DNA of 64,000 bases. Origin: an uncultured Alphaproteobacteria bacterium. Its GTDB lineage: Bacteria > Pseudomonadota > Alphaproteobacteria > Methylaequorales > Methylaequoraceae. Under the pieces are notes generated by a model, which ran no database searches, had not been told where the DNA came from, and saw only the letters and a program-made list of their open reading frames with translations. The DNA is taken from assembly GCA_902563505.1 (NCBI GenBank), contig CACEXK010000002.1, positions 1-64,000 of the forward strand, written 5' to 3'. The position numbers and the translations under genes are program-made. Positions 1-11,262 of the stretch are shown piece after piece; position 1 is the stretch's first letter; the number at the start of each line of letters is the position of its first letter.

Positions 1-196
1 AATTCCAAGAAAAACTTGGTATAAGTTTGAAATTAGATGAGAAAGAGGAAGTTGATACTTTAGGTGGGTTTATTTTTTATCTACTAGGTAGAATCCCAGG
101 AAGGGGGGAGGTAATTAATTATAAAAAAAATTTAGAATTTACAATTATTGATGCGGACACAAGAAAAATCAAAAGAATATTAGTTAATTTAAAATA
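1..196 (+). CDS. corC: C-terminal fragment of CorC/HlyC-type CBS/transporter-associated domain protein (5' end outside window)
   Basis: Reading frame ending TAA at 194-196 gives ...FQEKLGISLKLDEKEEVDTLGGFIFYLLGRIPGRGEVINYKKNLEFTIIDADTRKIKRILVNLK, typical of the CorC C-terminal domain; directly upstream of lnt as in many alphaproteobacteria. Confidence 0.8.
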
Positions 197-1732
197 ATGA
201 AATCGATACCCTTTCTAATCATAATTATGATTGGTTTTCTCCAAGGAATTTCAATTTCTTTTATTTTGTTTAGTCCCTTATTAATTTTTTCTTATTATTT
301 TTTCATAAAAAAGATAATTGATGAACAATCAACTAAGAAAATATTTTATATCGGTTGGTGTTTTGGGTCTGGTTTTTTTTTAGGCTCAATGCATTGGATT
401 GTTTCGCCATTTCTGATTTATGAAAAACACTTCTTTTTTTCACCTTTTGTAATAATAATTTTCCCTTTTTTGATGGGAATATTTTTTTCAATAAATTCAA
501 TCTTAATTTCAGAGTTTAGAAAAAAATTTGATTTAAAAGATAGAAATTCAATATTTATAAAGTCTTTTTTTATTAGTTTATTCTTTTTTTTTACAGAATT
601 CTTAAGGTCATATATCTTTGGAGGTTTGCCTCTAAATTTGACAGCACATATATGGGCATTCCATAGCGAGTTTATTCAAATTGCAAAATTTTTTGGTGTT
701 TTTGGCCTATCGTTCTTAACAATTAATTGGGTAGTATTGGTTGCACTAAATATTTTGTTAAAAAAAAGAAAAACTGCTTTTTTCATCTTTTTATTTTTCC
801 CTTTTTTTTTATTAGTTGCAGACCAATTTTTGAAGTTTGAGATTGTAAAAGATAAAAATTTAATGGAAATTCCTGTAAGAGTTGTTCAACCAAATATACC
901 TCAAATTGAAAAATGGAATAGATTGTTGTTCCAAGAAAATTTAGAAAAATTGATTGGCTTAACATTAATAAATAATAAACCTGATGAAAAAAAAATTGTT
1001 ATATGGCCTGAAGTAGCTGTAACCTCTTATTTTAATGAGGATCAAGAATTAAACCAATATCTTAGACAAAAAATCCCACCAAATATAATCCTTATAACTG
1101 GTAGTTTGAGACGAGAATTTACAAAAAAAAGTTATAATATATTTAATTCATTTTATATTCTGAAAAAAAACGGTCAAATTGTATATGATAAAAAAAAATT
1201 AGTTCCATTCGGTGAGTTTATTCCATTAAAAAAAATCCTTACATTTGCAAAATTAACTCCTGGTGTTGGAGAATTTAATATAGGTGAAAAACCCAATCAT
1301 ATTGAATTTAAATTTAAGGAGGAAAAAATAATCATAGAACCCTCAATATGTTATGAAGCAATATTTCAAACTTTTGGAACAAATAATTCTAATCTGTTTA
1401 TTAATATTACTAATGATGCTTGGTTTGGAAAAACTACTGGACCCAGACAACATCTAGCCGCACAAATTTTCAGGTCTGTTGAAAAAGGCGTTCCGTTGAT
1501 TAGATCATCCAATTCTGGAATTTCGGTCATAACTGATTTAAATGGAAAAATTATAAAAAGAATTGATTTAAATAAAAAGGGATACATTGAAAAAAATATA
1601 ACTTTTCTAAGCAATGAAACATTCTTTGAAAAAAACCAAAACAAATCAATTCTATTTTTACTATTTTTTTTGATTTTAATTTTTTACTTGATCGACATAG
1701 TTATTTCTTTTAAAAGAAACCAAGTTAACTAA
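197..1732 (+). CDS. lnt: Apolipoprotein N-acyltransferase
   Basis: Multi-TM N-terminus plus nitrilase-like domain (WPEVAVTSYF, KKKLVPFGEFIPL, SICYEAIF, NITNDAWFG). Confidence 0.93.
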   Translation: MKSIPFLIIIMIGFLQGISISFILFSPLLIFSYYFFIKKIIDEQSTKKIFYIGWCFGSGFFLGSMHWIVSPFLIYEKHFFFSPFVIIIFPFLMGIFFSINSILISEFRKKFDLKDRNSIFIKSFFISLFFFFTEFLRSYIFGGLPLNLTAHIWAFHSEFIQIAKFFGVFGLSFLTINWVVLVALNILLKKRKTAFFIFLFFPFFLLVADQFLKFEIVKDKNLMEIPVRVVQPNIPQIEKWNRLLFQENLEKLIGLTLINNKPDEKKIVIWPEVAVTSYFNEDQELNQYLRQKIPPNIILITGSLRREFTKKSYNIFNSFYILKKNGQIVYDKKKLVPFGEFIPLKKILTFAKLTPGVGEFNIGEKPNHIEFKFKEEKIIIEPSICYEAIFQTFGTNNSNLFINITNDAWFGKTTGPRQHLAAQIFRSVEKGVPLIRSSNSGISVITDLNGKIIKRIDLNKKGYIEKNITFLSNETFFEKNQNKSILFLLFFLILIFYLIDIVISFKRNQVN

Positions 1733-1761
1733 TTTTTAAATGTTAATTTTTTTCAATTAAT

Positions 1762-2937
1762 ATGACAAAAAAATTTATCTTTACAAGTGAATCTGTCTCT
1801 GAAGGCCATCCTGATAAAGTCTGTGACCAAGTTTCTGATGCTATTTTAGACTTGTATTTAAAAGAAGATAAAAATTCGAGGGTTGCCTGTGAAACTATGG
1901 CTACAACTAATAGAATAGTTTTGGCTGGTGAAGTGAAAATAAAAAAAAATAAAGATTCAATTACCAAAGATCGCATAGAAAAAACAATTCGAGAAAAAAT
2001 AAAAGCCATAGGTTACGAGCAAGAGGGTTTCCATTGGAACAAACTAAAAATAGAAAATCACTTACATGAACAATCTTCAGATATTTCACAAGGTGTTGAT
2101 AAAAAAGAGGGTGATGAAACATTAGGTGCTGGTGATCAAGGAATTATGTTTGGTTATGCATGCGATGAGACACCAAGTTTAATGCCTGCTCCTATAGATT
2201 TTTCACATAAAATTTTAAAAAAATTAGCACTTTACAGGCATAACAATGACTCTTTCTTTGGACCAGATTCTAAAAGCCAAGTTAGTGTTTTATATGAAAA
2301 TGACAAACCAAAATCAATTTCTTCAATTGTGGTTTCAAGTCAACATTCTAATAGTGCAGGTAATCCAGAAATCAGAAAAAAGATTATAGAAATAATTGAA
2401 GATGCATTGCCGACTGAAATTTTGCCCTCAGAAAATAATATTCTTGTAAATCCAACAGGAAGATTTGTGGTTGGTGGTCCAGACGGAGATGCAGGTTTAA
2501 CAGGAAGAAAAATCATTGTTGATACCTATGGGGGTGCAGCTCCCCATGGAGGGGGAGCATTTTCTGGAAAAGATTACACAAAGGTTGATAGATCTGCTGC
2601 ATATATGGCAAGATTTCTTGCAAAAAATATCGTCGGAAGTGAGATTGTTAAAAAATGTTTAATTCAATTGTCATATGCAATTGGTATTGCTGAGCCAATA
2701 TCAATATATTTAAGGGCTGACAAAGAATCAGATGTTGATGAAAAAAGATTAGTAGAAATAATAGAAAATAACTTTGACTTATCTCCTCTCGGTATAAAGA
2801 AATTTCTAAATTTGGATAGACCAATTTATCAAGATACATCCTCTTACGGTCATTTTGGCAGGAAGCCTGATAAAGAAAAAGGGACTTTCTCATGGGAAAC
2901 AATGAATGCGGTTGATTGTTTCAAAAAAAATTATTGA
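1762..2937 (+). CDS. metK: S-adenosylmethionine synthetase
   Basis: FTSESVSEGHPDKVCDQVSDAILD; GAGDQGIMFGYA; GGAAPHGGGAFSGKD. Confidence 0.97.
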   Translation: MTKKFIFTSESVSEGHPDKVCDQVSDAILDLYLKEDKNSRVACETMATTNRIVLAGEVKIKKNKDSITKDRIEKTIREKIKAIGYEQEGFHWNKLKIENHLHEQSSDISQGVDKKEGDETLGAGDQGIMFGYACDETPSLMPAPIDFSHKILKKLALYRHNNDSFFGPDSKSQVSVLYENDKPKSISSIVVSSQHSNSAGNPEIRKKIIEIIEDALPTEILPSENNILVNPTGRFVVGGPDGDAGLTGRKIIVDTYGGAAPHGGGAFSGKDYTKVDRSAAYMARFLAKNIVGSEIVKKCLIQLSYAIGIAEPISIYLRADKESDVDEKRLVEIIENNFDLSPLGIKKFLNLDRPIYQDTSSYGHFGRKPDKEKGTFSWETMNAVDCFKKNY

Positions 2938-3599
2938 TGCTATCTTTTTATGGGAGAAAAATACCAAGAAAGGCGAAAGGATTCCAGATTGACAATCTTC
3001 GAAGGTCAAATTTTTTTTTTAACGATGGAAAAAAACTAGAATTCTTAAAAAAACAAATATTAAAATTTTCTAATTTGAATTTAGAAATCGGATTTGGTGG
3101 TGGAGAAAATATAATTTTTCAGGCCACATCAAATAAAAAAGAATTTTTCCTTGCATGTGATCCTTTTCTGAAAGGGTCATTAAAATTAAAAAAGAGAATA
3201 GACTCGTTGAAGTTAAAAAACATTCTTCTGACCGATCTTGATTTTCATAAGTTATCAGATTATTTGGAGGGATTGTTTTTTGAGAAAATTTATATTCTTT
3301 TTCCAGATCCATGGCCAAAAAAAAAACACAAAAAAAGAAGGCTCATAAATGATAGATTTATCAACCTAATTGGTAATATTTCCAAAAGAAATACAAAAAT
3401 CGTAATTTCAACAGATAACAAAGATTATTTGAACCAAATTCTCTATTGTTTTCATAAAATGAAAGAATTTAGACTTTGTTGTAATTATTTTAATGAGTTT
3501 TTAATGCAACATATGAAGATTCCCCAAACTTCATATTTTAAAAAAGCCCAAAAATTGAGAAATAAATCTTATTTCGTACTTTTTGAAAAACTTAACTAA
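2937..3599 (+). CDS. trmB: tRNA (guanine-N7-)-methyltransferase
   Basis: LEIGFGGGENI, FPDPWPKKKHKKRRL; likely start ATG at 2937 overlapping the metK stop (TGATG); ORF track extends to 2916. Confidence 0.9.
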   Translation: MLSFYGRKIPRKAKGFQIDNLRRSNFFFNDGKKLEFLKKQILKFSNLNLEIGFGGGENIIFQATSNKKEFFLACDPFLKGSLKLKKRIDSLKLKNILLTDLDFHKLSDYLEGLFFEKIYILFPDPWPKKKHKKRRLINDRFINLIGNISKRNTKIVISTDNKDYLNQILYCFHKMKEFRLCCNYFNEFLMQHMKIPQTSYFKKAQKLRNKSYFVLFEKLN

Positions 3600-3693
3600 T
3601 ACAGAAAAATTTTATTAAATTATTTAAGTTTCTTAAAAGTATTGGTATGAATGAATCATAATTTTTTAATATTTTGAGAAAGTGAAATAAAAA

Positions 3694-5229
3694 TTGGAAA
3701 ATAATGAAGTCTTAGAAGGCCAAAACTTTGATATTCTTGATGTTGCTAAAAATATTGCAAAAGAGAAAGGTATCACACCTGATGAGGTAATTGAGGCAAT
3801 GGAGATGGCTATCGCCAAAGCTGGAAGAACAAAATATGGGCACGAATTGGATATCAGAGCAAGTGTTGATAGGAAAACCGGATACATAGGATTGTTTAGA
3901 TATCAAGAGGTTGTTAAAGACTTGGAGGAACTGCCTCTCGAAGAAAGAACAAATAAAATTAATTTAGATAAATTACCTAAGGATAATTCATCCCTTAAAA
4001 TTGGAGATTTTTTAGTTGATGAACTGCCTCCACTAAATTTTGGAAGAATAGCTGTCCAAACTGCAAAACAGGTAATTCATCAAAAAGTAAAAGAAGCGGA
4101 AAAAGTAGTCCAATTTAATGAATTTAAAGATAAAGTAGGTGAAATTGTTAATGGAATTGTTAAAAGAGTAGAATACGGCAACTTGATTGTTGATTTGGGA
4201 AAGGGCGAGGCAATTTTAAGAAGAGAAGAATTATTAAATCGAGAGATCTTCAGAAGATCAGATAGAATCAGAGCCTACATTTCAGATGTAAAATTTGATT
4301 TAAAAGGCCCTCAAATCTTTTTATCGAGGGCTCACAATAGTTTTTTAGTAAAACTCTTTCAACAAGAAGTTCCAGAGATTTATGATGGAGTCATTGAGGT
4401 AAAATCAGTTGCTCGTGACCCAGGAAGTAGGGCTAAAATTGCTGTTTATACGAAAGAAAAAAGCATAGATCCTGTTGGTGCCTGCGTTGGTATGAGAGGA
4501 AGTAGAGTACAAGCAGTTGTGAATGAACTTCAAGGTGAAAAAATTGATATTGTTTTGTGGTCAGAGGATATAGCAACTTTTGTTGTGAATGCCCTTGGCC
4601 CAGCCGAAGTGGATAAGGTGATAATTGAGGAAGACTTAAAAAAAATAGATGTTATTGTTCCGGATGATCAGTTAAGTCTTGCAATTGGTCGCAAAGGACA
4701 AAATGTCAGACTAGCTAGTGCCCTGTCTGGATGGAGTATCGATATTTTGACAACATCTCAAGAATCAGACAGAAGAAATGAAGAATTTAAAAGTTTGTCT
4801 CAAAAATTTATTTCAAATCTTGATGTCGATGAAGTAATTGCTCACCTTCTAGTAACAGAGGGTTTTTCATCTATAAAAGAAATAGCTATGGTATCTCAAG
4901 ATGAACTGTCTTCTATTGAAGGTTTTGATGATAACCTTTCAAGTGAATTAATAAATCGAGCTAAGGTTTGTCTAGAAAAAATAAAAAATGAAAATTTAGC
5001 ATTGCTTAAAAAAGATGGTGTTGATGAGTATCTTTTAAATCAGAAAGATTTGACAACAGAACAACTTTTAAAATTAAAAGAAAATAATATTAAAAATAGA
5101 GATCAATTAGCAGATTTGTCTAGTTATGAGTTGTTAGAAATTATAACAGATATTGAAAGTAAGAAAGCTGAAGAAATTATTATTGAATCAAGAAAACATT
5201 GGTTTGAGGATAAAGATGGAAGAAAATAA
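3694..5229 (+). CDS. nusA: Transcription termination/antitermination factor NusA (TTG start)
   Basis: S1/KH architecture: VARDPGSRAKIAVY, PVGACVGMRGSRVQAVVNELQGEKIDIV, LAIGRKGQNVRLA. Confidence 0.95.
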   Translation: MENNEVLEGQNFDILDVAKNIAKEKGITPDEVIEAMEMAIAKAGRTKYGHELDIRASVDRKTGYIGLFRYQEVVKDLEELPLEERTNKINLDKLPKDNSSLKIGDFLVDELPPLNFGRIAVQTAKQVIHQKVKEAEKVVQFNEFKDKVGEIVNGIVKRVEYGNLIVDLGKGEAILRREELLNREIFRRSDRIRAYISDVKFDLKGPQIFLSRAHNSFLVKLFQQEVPEIYDGVIEVKSVARDPGSRAKIAVYTKEKSIDPVGACVGMRGSRVQAVVNELQGEKIDIVLWSEDIATFVVNALGPAEVDKVIIEEDLKKIDVIVPDDQLSLAIGRKGQNVRLASALSGWSIDILTTSQESDRRNEEFKSLSQKFISNLDVDEVIAHLLVTEGFSSIKEIAMVSQDELSSIEGFDDNLSSELINRAKVCLEKIKNENLALLKKDGVDEYLLNQKDLTTEQLLKLKENNIKNRDQLADLSSYELLEIITDIESKKAEEIIIESRKHWFEDKDGRK

Positions 5230-7579
5230 AGATAAAAAAATTAGTAATCCTGGCAAGCTTCAATTAAAAAAAACATTTAATGCTGGGCAAATAAAGCAAA
5301 GTTTTTCTCATGGAAGAAGTAAGTCTGTCTCTGTCGAGATTAAAAAGAAAAGATCTTTAAGCGGTATTAAGCAAGTTGAAACTGATGGAATTTCATCAGA
5401 ATCAGATCAAATTGATGAGACAAAAGTTGAAGTTCCATTATCTACTCCACAAGAGATTAATGGAAATGATATTCCTTCAGATGAAAAAAACAAAATTGAC
5501 AATAGTGATGATCAGATCAAAAACAACAAGCCAGATAAAAAACAAACAAAAAAATTACCGTTTAAACCAATTGGTGAAAACAATTCAAATGTTGAGGAGC
5601 AATCTCAAGAAAATGATATCAAAAAGCAAGCGCCAAAGTTTCCAAAAACCCCAAAAAGTTTTGAGAATAGGAGGCAAGGTAAGTTAACTATTTCTGAGGC
5701 TTTAAGTGATGATAATGAGAAAGTAAGATCTCTGGCTGCTGTAAAAAGAGCTAGAGAAAAAGCAAAGTTAAGAAATTTAAACAAAATAGAAAACAAAGAA
5801 TCTCTTGAAAATAAAGAAAAAAGAAAAAAAGAAATTATTATTCCTGATTTTATTGAAGTCAATGAATTAGCATCAAGGATGGCAGAAAAATCTTCTACAT
5901 TGATTAAAGCTCTAATGAAGCTTGGTGTAATGGCAACTATTAATCAATCAATTGACGGTGATACAGCCGAACTTCTGGTAATTGAATTTGGACATACTTC
6001 AAAACGAGTTAGTGACTCAGATGTTGAATTGGGTTTAGATGGAGCAAAAGATTTAGATAAAGATCTTGAGCAAAGGCCACCTGTTGTTACAGTGATGGGA
6101 CATGTAGATCATGGAAAAACTTCTTTGCTAGATTCAATTAGAGAAAAAAAAGTTGCATCCGGCGAAGCTGGAGGCATCACCCAGCATATAGGGTCTTACA
6201 TCGTTGAAACTAAAAGCAAAAAAAAAATTACTTTTATTGATACCCCTGGTCATGCTGCTTTCAGTCAAATGAGAGCGAGAGGTTCAAATATAACTGATAT
6301 TATAATACTTGTAGTTGCAGCTGATGATGGAGTGAATGAACAAACAATTGAAGCAATAAGTCACGCAAAAGCATCGGGTTGTCCGATTATTGTTGCTGTC
6401 AATAAAATTGATCTTCCTGCTTCAAATCCCCAAAAAATTGAGAATGATCTCATGAAATATGAGATAATTAGCGAAAAAATGGGTGGAGAAAATGTTTTTG
6501 TTAATGTTTCTGCTAAAACAAAAGAAGGACTTGACGAACTCATTGAGTCAATTGTTTTACAGTCAGAGATCCTTGAATTAAAGGCTAATCCAAACAGAAA
6601 AGCAGAAGGGACAGTTATTGAATCTAAAGTTGAAAAAGGAAAAGGTACAGTTGCTTCAATATTAATCCAAAATGGTACTCTAAAAGTTGGCGACATAGTA
6701 GTGGTTGGCAAAGAATGGGGTAAAGTAAGAGCATTGTATGATGATGAAGGAAAAAAACGAGAAATAGCTTTACCAAGTCATCCAGTTGAACTTATTGGTT
6801 TGTCTGGAGCACCAGAATCTGCTGATAGTTTGGTTGTTGTAGATAACGAATCAAGAGCTCGAGAGGTTACACAATACAGATCGAGAAGAAAAAGAATAGA
6901 GGAAAATTCTTCTGTAAAAAGAATTTCCTTAGATCAAATGATTAAAAATGCTGGTGAAGATGAAAAGAATATATTTCAGATTATTATAAAGGCAGATGTT
7001 CACGGATCAAAGGAAGCAATAGAGCAAAGTTTGAAAGAAATGACCTCCGAAAAAATTGAAATAAAAATCCTTCACAGTGGGGTTGGTGAGATCAATGAAT
7101 CTGATGTTACACTTGCTATTGCATCAAACGCAATAATTTTTGGTTTCAATGTAAAAGCAAATACTCAAGCCAAAAATTTATCTAAACAAGAAAAGGTAAC
7201 TATAAAATATTTTTCAATAATTTATGAAGTTATTGATGAAGCAAAAAAAATAATCGAGGGATTATTTGAAAATGAAGTCAGTGAAACTCTAATTGGAAAT
7301 GCACTGATAAAAAAAGTTTTTGAAATATCAGATTCAAATAAAGTTGCTGGATGTTTGGTCGAAAAAGGTAAGGTTACATCAAATGCCTTTGCAAAAATAA
7401 TCAGAGAGGAAAAAGTAGTTGCAGAAGCTGAAATACAATCATTAAAAAGAGAGAAAAATCAGGTAAAGGAAGTTTTGTCGGGTCTTGAGTGTGGAATAAA
7501 CTTTTCAAAATTTAATGATATTAAAGAAAATGATAAAATTGAATTTTATATTAGAGAGAGTAATGAGAAGAAAAAATGA
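5216..7579 (+). CDS. infB: Translation initiation factor IF-2
   Basis: GTPase motifs PPVVTVMGHVDHGKTSLLD, DTPGHAAF, NKID; ATG at 5216 overlaps the nusA 3' end. Confidence 0.96.
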   Translation: MEENKDKKISNPGKLQLKKTFNAGQIKQSFSHGRSKSVSVEIKKKRSLSGIKQVETDGISSESDQIDETKVEVPLSTPQEINGNDIPSDEKNKIDNSDDQIKNNKPDKKQTKKLPFKPIGENNSNVEEQSQENDIKKQAPKFPKTPKSFENRRQGKLTISEALSDDNEKVRSLAAVKRAREKAKLRNLNKIENKESLENKEKRKKEIIIPDFIEVNELASRMAEKSSTLIKALMKLGVMATINQSIDGDTAELLVIEFGHTSKRVSDSDVELGLDGAKDLDKDLEQRPPVVTVMGHVDHGKTSLLDSIREKKVASGEAGGITQHIGSYIVETKSKKKITFIDTPGHAAFSQMRARGSNITDIIILVVAADDGVNEQTIEAISHAKASGCPIIVAVNKIDLPASNPQKIENDLMKYEIISEKMGGENVFVNVSAKTKEGLDELIESIVLQSEILELKANPNRKAEGTVIESKVEKGKGTVASILIQNGTLKVGDIVVVGKEWGKVRALYDDEGKKREIALPSHPVELIGLSGAPESADSLVVVDNESRAREVTQYRSRRKRIEENSSVKRISLDQMIKNAGEDEKNIFQIIIKADVHGSKEAIEQSLKEMTSEKIEIKILHSGVGEINESDVTLAIASNAIIFGFNVKANTQAKNLSKQEKVTIKYFSIIYEVIDEAKKIIEGLFENEVSETLIGNALIKKVFEISDSNKVAGCLVEKGKVTSNAFAKIIREEKVVAEAEIQSLKREKNQVKEVLSGLECGINFSKFNDIKENDKIEFYIRESNEKKK

Positions 7580-7937
7580 TTTGCAACTTTATAAAACTTT
7601 TTCAAAAAAACCAAGGTCACTGAAGATTGCAGAATTAATAAAGAGAACATTAGCTGAAATATTTGTTTCACAGAATTTCACTGATGATAAAGGTAAAAAT
7701 TTTATTATATTTATTGAGAATGTTGATCTTTCAAAGGATGCTAAAATTGCAACAGTCTTTCTTAATAGTTTTTCTTATAAAGATAATGGTGATCAACAAT
7801 CAATAATTGAGGCTGTGGAAAAAAATTTAATGAGAGTTAAAAGGGAATTTTCTAATAAAATGGAATTAAGATATACTCCAAAACTAAGATTTAGGATGGA
7901 TTTTAAAAATGATAAAAGATCAAAACTGAAAAAATAA
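7563..7937 (+). CDS. rbfA: Ribosome-binding factor A
   Basis: SLKIAELIKRTLAEIF...; position infB-rbfA-truB; ATG at 7563 overlaps the infB 3' end. Confidence 0.85.
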   Translation: MRRKNDLQLYKTFSKKPRSLKIAELIKRTLAEIFVSQNFTDDKGKNFIIFIENVDLSKDAKIATVFLNSFSYKDNGDQQSIIEAVEKNLMRVKREFSNKMELRYTPKLRFRMDFKNDKRSKLKK

Positions 7938-7969
7938 TTGATGATTTAAATGGTTGAAGGTTAAAGCTA

Positions 7970-8875
7970 ATGAAAAAAAATTTTATGGGATGGATTTTCT
8001 TGGATAAACCAATTGGGATGTCCTCAAATTTAGCATTACAAAAAGTTAGAAAAATTTTTGAAAACTGTAAGGCTGGTTACATAGGCACACTTGATCCTCT
8101 GGCCTCAGGTTTTTTACCAATAGCTTTAGGTAAAGCAACCAAAACAATTAAATATTTAGAGAATTTTACTAAAGAATATATTTTTACAATTAAATGGGGG
8201 TTAAAAACCACAACTGGTGATTTAGAAGGAGATACTCTATCAATAAATAATAAATATCCAAGTCAATCATTGATCAATGATAAAATTAAATTTTTCTCTG
8301 GCCTAACTTTTCAGAAACCTCATCGTTTTTCCTCAAAAAAAATCAATGGGGTTAGGGCTTATGAATTGGCCAGAAAAAAAAAAAATTTTACACTAAAAAA
8401 AAATAAAATAAATATTTATAAATTTACTTTGTTAAAACAATTATCAAAAGATAAAACCCTTTTTTATGTTAAATGTAGCCCAGGCACATACATTAGAAGT
8501 CTCGCTGAAGACATGGCTGAAATTATGGGAACTTACGGGACATTAATTTCGTTAAGAAGAACGGGATTTGGCGATTTAAATAAAAAACTTATTTCACTAG
8601 ATTATTTGTCAAGTTTAGTGCATAGTGATGAGCGCATAAAAGTTGTTAAACCAATTAACTTGGTTTTTAATAATGTTAACGAAATAGTTTTGGATAAAGC
8701 GGAGTTTGATCATATATTAAATGGTAGATCAATAAAGACGAGAAAAGATTTCATGTTGGGGAAACATAAAAAAAATAAAGATCTTATAATCGCAAAATTC
8801 GAGGACAAAATTGTTGCAATAGGTTCATACATAAATGAGAATTTTTACCCAAAGAAATTATTAAGAAATTTGTAA
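7970..8875 (+). CDS. truB: tRNA pseudouridine(55) synthase
   Basis: GWIFLDKPIGMSS, KAGYIGTLDPLASGFLPIALGKATK. Confidence 0.94.
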   Translation: MKKNFMGWIFLDKPIGMSSNLALQKVRKIFENCKAGYIGTLDPLASGFLPIALGKATKTIKYLENFTKEYIFTIKWGLKTTTGDLEGDTLSINNKYPSQSLINDKIKFFSGLTFQKPHRFSSKKINGVRAYELARKKKNFTLKKNKINIYKFTLLKQLSKDKTLFYVKCSPGTYIRSLAEDMAEIMGTYGTLISLRRTGFGDLNKKLISLDYLSSLVHSDERIKVVKPINLVFNNVNEIVLDKAEFDHILNGRSIKTRKDFMLGKHKKNKDLIIAKFEDKIVAIGSYINENFYPKKLLRNL

Positions 8876-8899
8876 TCAAAAGAAGTTGAAAGGAAGAAA

Positions 8900-9163
8900 A
8901 TGGTTGAAAAAAAAGAAAATGTAAAGACTGAGGAAAAACATTCAAATAAGGAAAATTCTGGAAGCAGTGAGTTCCAAGTTACAGTTTTTACAAAAAGAAT
9001 TAAAACATTAACGGAACATCTTAAATTAAATAAAAAAGATCACAATACAAGAAGGGGATTAATGCGACTAGTCGGCAAAAGAAAAAAGCTATTAAGCTAT
9101 TTAAAAGAAAAAAGCACAGATAGGTATGATTCAATAATTAAATCTCTTGGGTTAAGAAGATAA
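8900..9163 (+). CDS. rpsO: 30S ribosomal protein S15
   Basis: [32 protein letters not shown]...LGLRR. Confidence 0.95.
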   Translation: MVEKKENVKTEEKHSNKENSGSSEFQVTVFTKRIKTLTEHLKLNKKDHNTRRGLMRLVGKRKKLLSYLKEKSTDRYDSIIKSLGLRR

Positions 9164-9184
9164 GTTTTAGCAAAGGAGATAAAT

Positions 9185-11254
9185 ATGTTTGATATATCAA
9201 GTGTTCAATTAGATTGGCAAGGGCTAGATTTAAAATTAGAAACTGGTTTAATGGCAAGACAGGCTGATGGTGCAGTTGTTGTTTCGTTGGGTGATACATC
9301 AGTATTATGCACAGTGACTGCGGCTAGAGATGCAGACAAAAATTTAGATTTCTTCCCATTATCTGTTCACTATATTGAGAAAGCCTATGCAGCAGGAAAA
9401 ATTCCTGGAGGATTTTTTAAAAGAGAGGGGCGCCCTGCTGAAATAGAAATCTTAAATTCAAGGTTGATTGATCGACCAATGAGGCCACTATTTCATAAGG
9501 ACTTTAAGAATGAGACCCAAATAATTTGTACAGTAATCAGTTATGATGGAGAAAATGATCCTGCAATATGTGCAATGATTGGAGCTTCAGCAGCAGCGAC
9601 AATTTCAGGACTTCCTTTTCTTGGGCCGATTGCCTGCGCAAGAGTAGGCTATACAGATGGAGATTATATTTTAAATCCTACAAAAGAGGAGTTGAAAGAT
9701 AGCGAACTTGATTTAGTTGTAGCAGGAACGAGAGAAGGGGTACTGATGGTTGAATCTGAAGCCCATGAATTACCAGAGGAAATAATGCTTGGAGCGGTAC
9801 AATTCGGTTTTAATGAGTTTCAACCTGTAATAAAAAAGATTATTGAGCTTGCAGAAAAATCCGCTAAACCATCTTGGGATTTAGTAAGCCCCGAAAAGCC
9901 AAGCTTTATAAAAGATATGAAAAAGTTTGCAGTTCCAGAACTAGAAACTTCATATAAAATTAAAGAAAAGAAAAAAAGAAATGATTCACTAAATGAAATT
10001 AGAGGTAAGATTATAGAAAAATTTAGTGAAAATGATGAAGATATAAATGTTGTCAGTGATGCAATCAAGGGTCTGGAAAAAGAAATTGTCAGAGCATCAA
10101 TACTTAAAACTGGAAAGAGAATTGATGGAAGGGACTTGGACACTGTTAGAGCAATAGATGTGAGAGTTGATTTGTTTAGCAGTTCTCATGGAAGTGCTTT
10201 GTTTACGAGGGGGGAGACGCAAGCATTTGTAACAACAACATTGGGTACAAGTAGTGATGAACAAATGTTGGATACATTAGATGGAGATCTTAAAGAAAAA
10301 TTTCTTTTGCACTATAACTTTCCTCCATTTTCAGTCAATGAAGTTGGAAGGATTGGTTCAACTGGACGACGAGAAGTTGGTCACGGTAAACTTGCTTGGA
10401 GATCTATCAATCCCATTTTAAGTAAAGTAAAAGATTTTCCATACACTTTAAGAGTTGTTTCTGAAATTACGGAATCTAATGGTTCTTCCTCTATGGCAAC
10501 AGTTTGCGGTGCTTCTTTGGCTCTTATGGATGCTGGAGTGCCTCTAGAAAAATCTGTAGCGGGTGTTGCTATGGGTCTTATAAAAGAGAAAGATAATTTT
10601 GTGGTTTTAACAGACATTCTTGGAGATGAGGATCATTTAGGTGATATGGATTTCAAAGTTGCAGGAACAAAAAGTGGGATTACTGCTCTTCAAATGGATA
10701 TAAAGGTTGATGGAATAACCGAGGAGATAATGAAGGATGCTTTGACCAAAGCCTTAAATGCTAGAAAACATATTTTATCAGAAATGGATAAGGTTGTAAG
10801 TGGTCCCAGAAAAATGACAAAACCAAATGCTCCAAAAATCTTTACAATAAAAATTGATAAATCTAAAATTAGAGAGGTTATTGGATCTGGGGGTAAGGTT
10901 ATAAAAGATATTTGTGAAAAATCAGGTGCTAAGGTAGAAATAGATGACGATGGAATTGTAACGGTATTCTCTGCAAAATCTAGCGATGGTGAAATAGCAA
11001 GAGGAATGATTAATGATATTGTCGCTGAACCAGAAGTTGGCAAGATTTATTCAGGAAAGGTTGTAAAAACAACTGACTTTGGTGCATTTGTAAACTTTAT
11101 GGGTAGTCGTGATGGATTGGTCCACATAAGTCAGTTAAAAAACGAGAGAGTTGAGAAAACAACAGATGTTGTTAATGAAGGTGATGAAGTAAAAGTAAAA
11201 GTTATTGGTGTTGATGATAGAGGTAAGGTAAAGTTAAGCATAAAAGATGTATAG
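9185..11254 (+). CDS. pnp: Polyribonucleotide nucleotidyltransferase
   Basis: RNase PH domains ([30 protein letters not shown]), KH and S1 C-terminal domains; follows rpsO. Confidence 0.97.
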   Translation: MFDISSVQLDWQGLDLKLETGLMARQADGAVVVSLGDTSVLCTVTAARDADKNLDFFPLSVHYIEKAYAAGKIPGGFFKREGRPAEIEILNSRLIDRPMRPLFHKDFKNETQIICTVISYDGENDPAICAMIGASAAATISGLPFLGPIACARVGYTDGDYILNPTKEELKDSELDLVVAGTREGVLMVESEAHELPEEIMLGAVQFGFNEFQPVIKKIIELAEKSAKPSWDLVSPEKPSFIKDMKKFAVPELETSYKIKEKKKRNDSLNEIRGKIIEKFSENDEDINVVSDAIKGLEKEIVRASILKTGKRIDGRDLDTVRAIDVRVDLFSSSHGSALFTRGETQAFVTTTLGTSSDEQMLDTLDGDLKEKFLLHYNFPPFSVNEVGRIGSTGRREVGHGKLAWRSINPILSKVKDFPYTLRVVSEITESNGSSSMATVCGASLALMDAGVPLEKSVAGVAMGLIKEKDNFVVLTDILGDEDHLGDMDFKVAGTKSGITALQMDIKVDGITEEIMKDALTKALNARKHILSEMDKVVSGPRKMTKPNAPKIFTIKIDKSKIREVIGSGGKVIKDICEKSGAKVEIDDDGIVTVFSAKSSDGEIARGMINDIVAEPEVGKIYSGKVVKTTDFGAFVNFMGSRDGLVHISQLKNERVEKTTDVVNEGDEVKVKVIGVDDRGKVKLSIKDV

Positions 11255-11262
11255 AGAAAAAA

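Noticed and set aside
1733-1761. SAM riboswitch upstream of metK, or SAH riboswitch upstream of ahcY (51623-51653)
   Set aside because: Gaps are only about 30 nt with no room for a structured aptamer; the ahcY leader is just a TAAAT-type short repeat
9820-11043. Antisense ORFs opposite pnp (9820-10143, 10381-10617, 10690-11043 minus) and similar antisense ORFs opposite infB, polA, ptsI and others
   Set aside because: They lie entirely within strongly supported genes on the other strand and their translations are low-complexity (Ser/Ile/Phe-rich), as expected from antisense of AT-rich coding sequence
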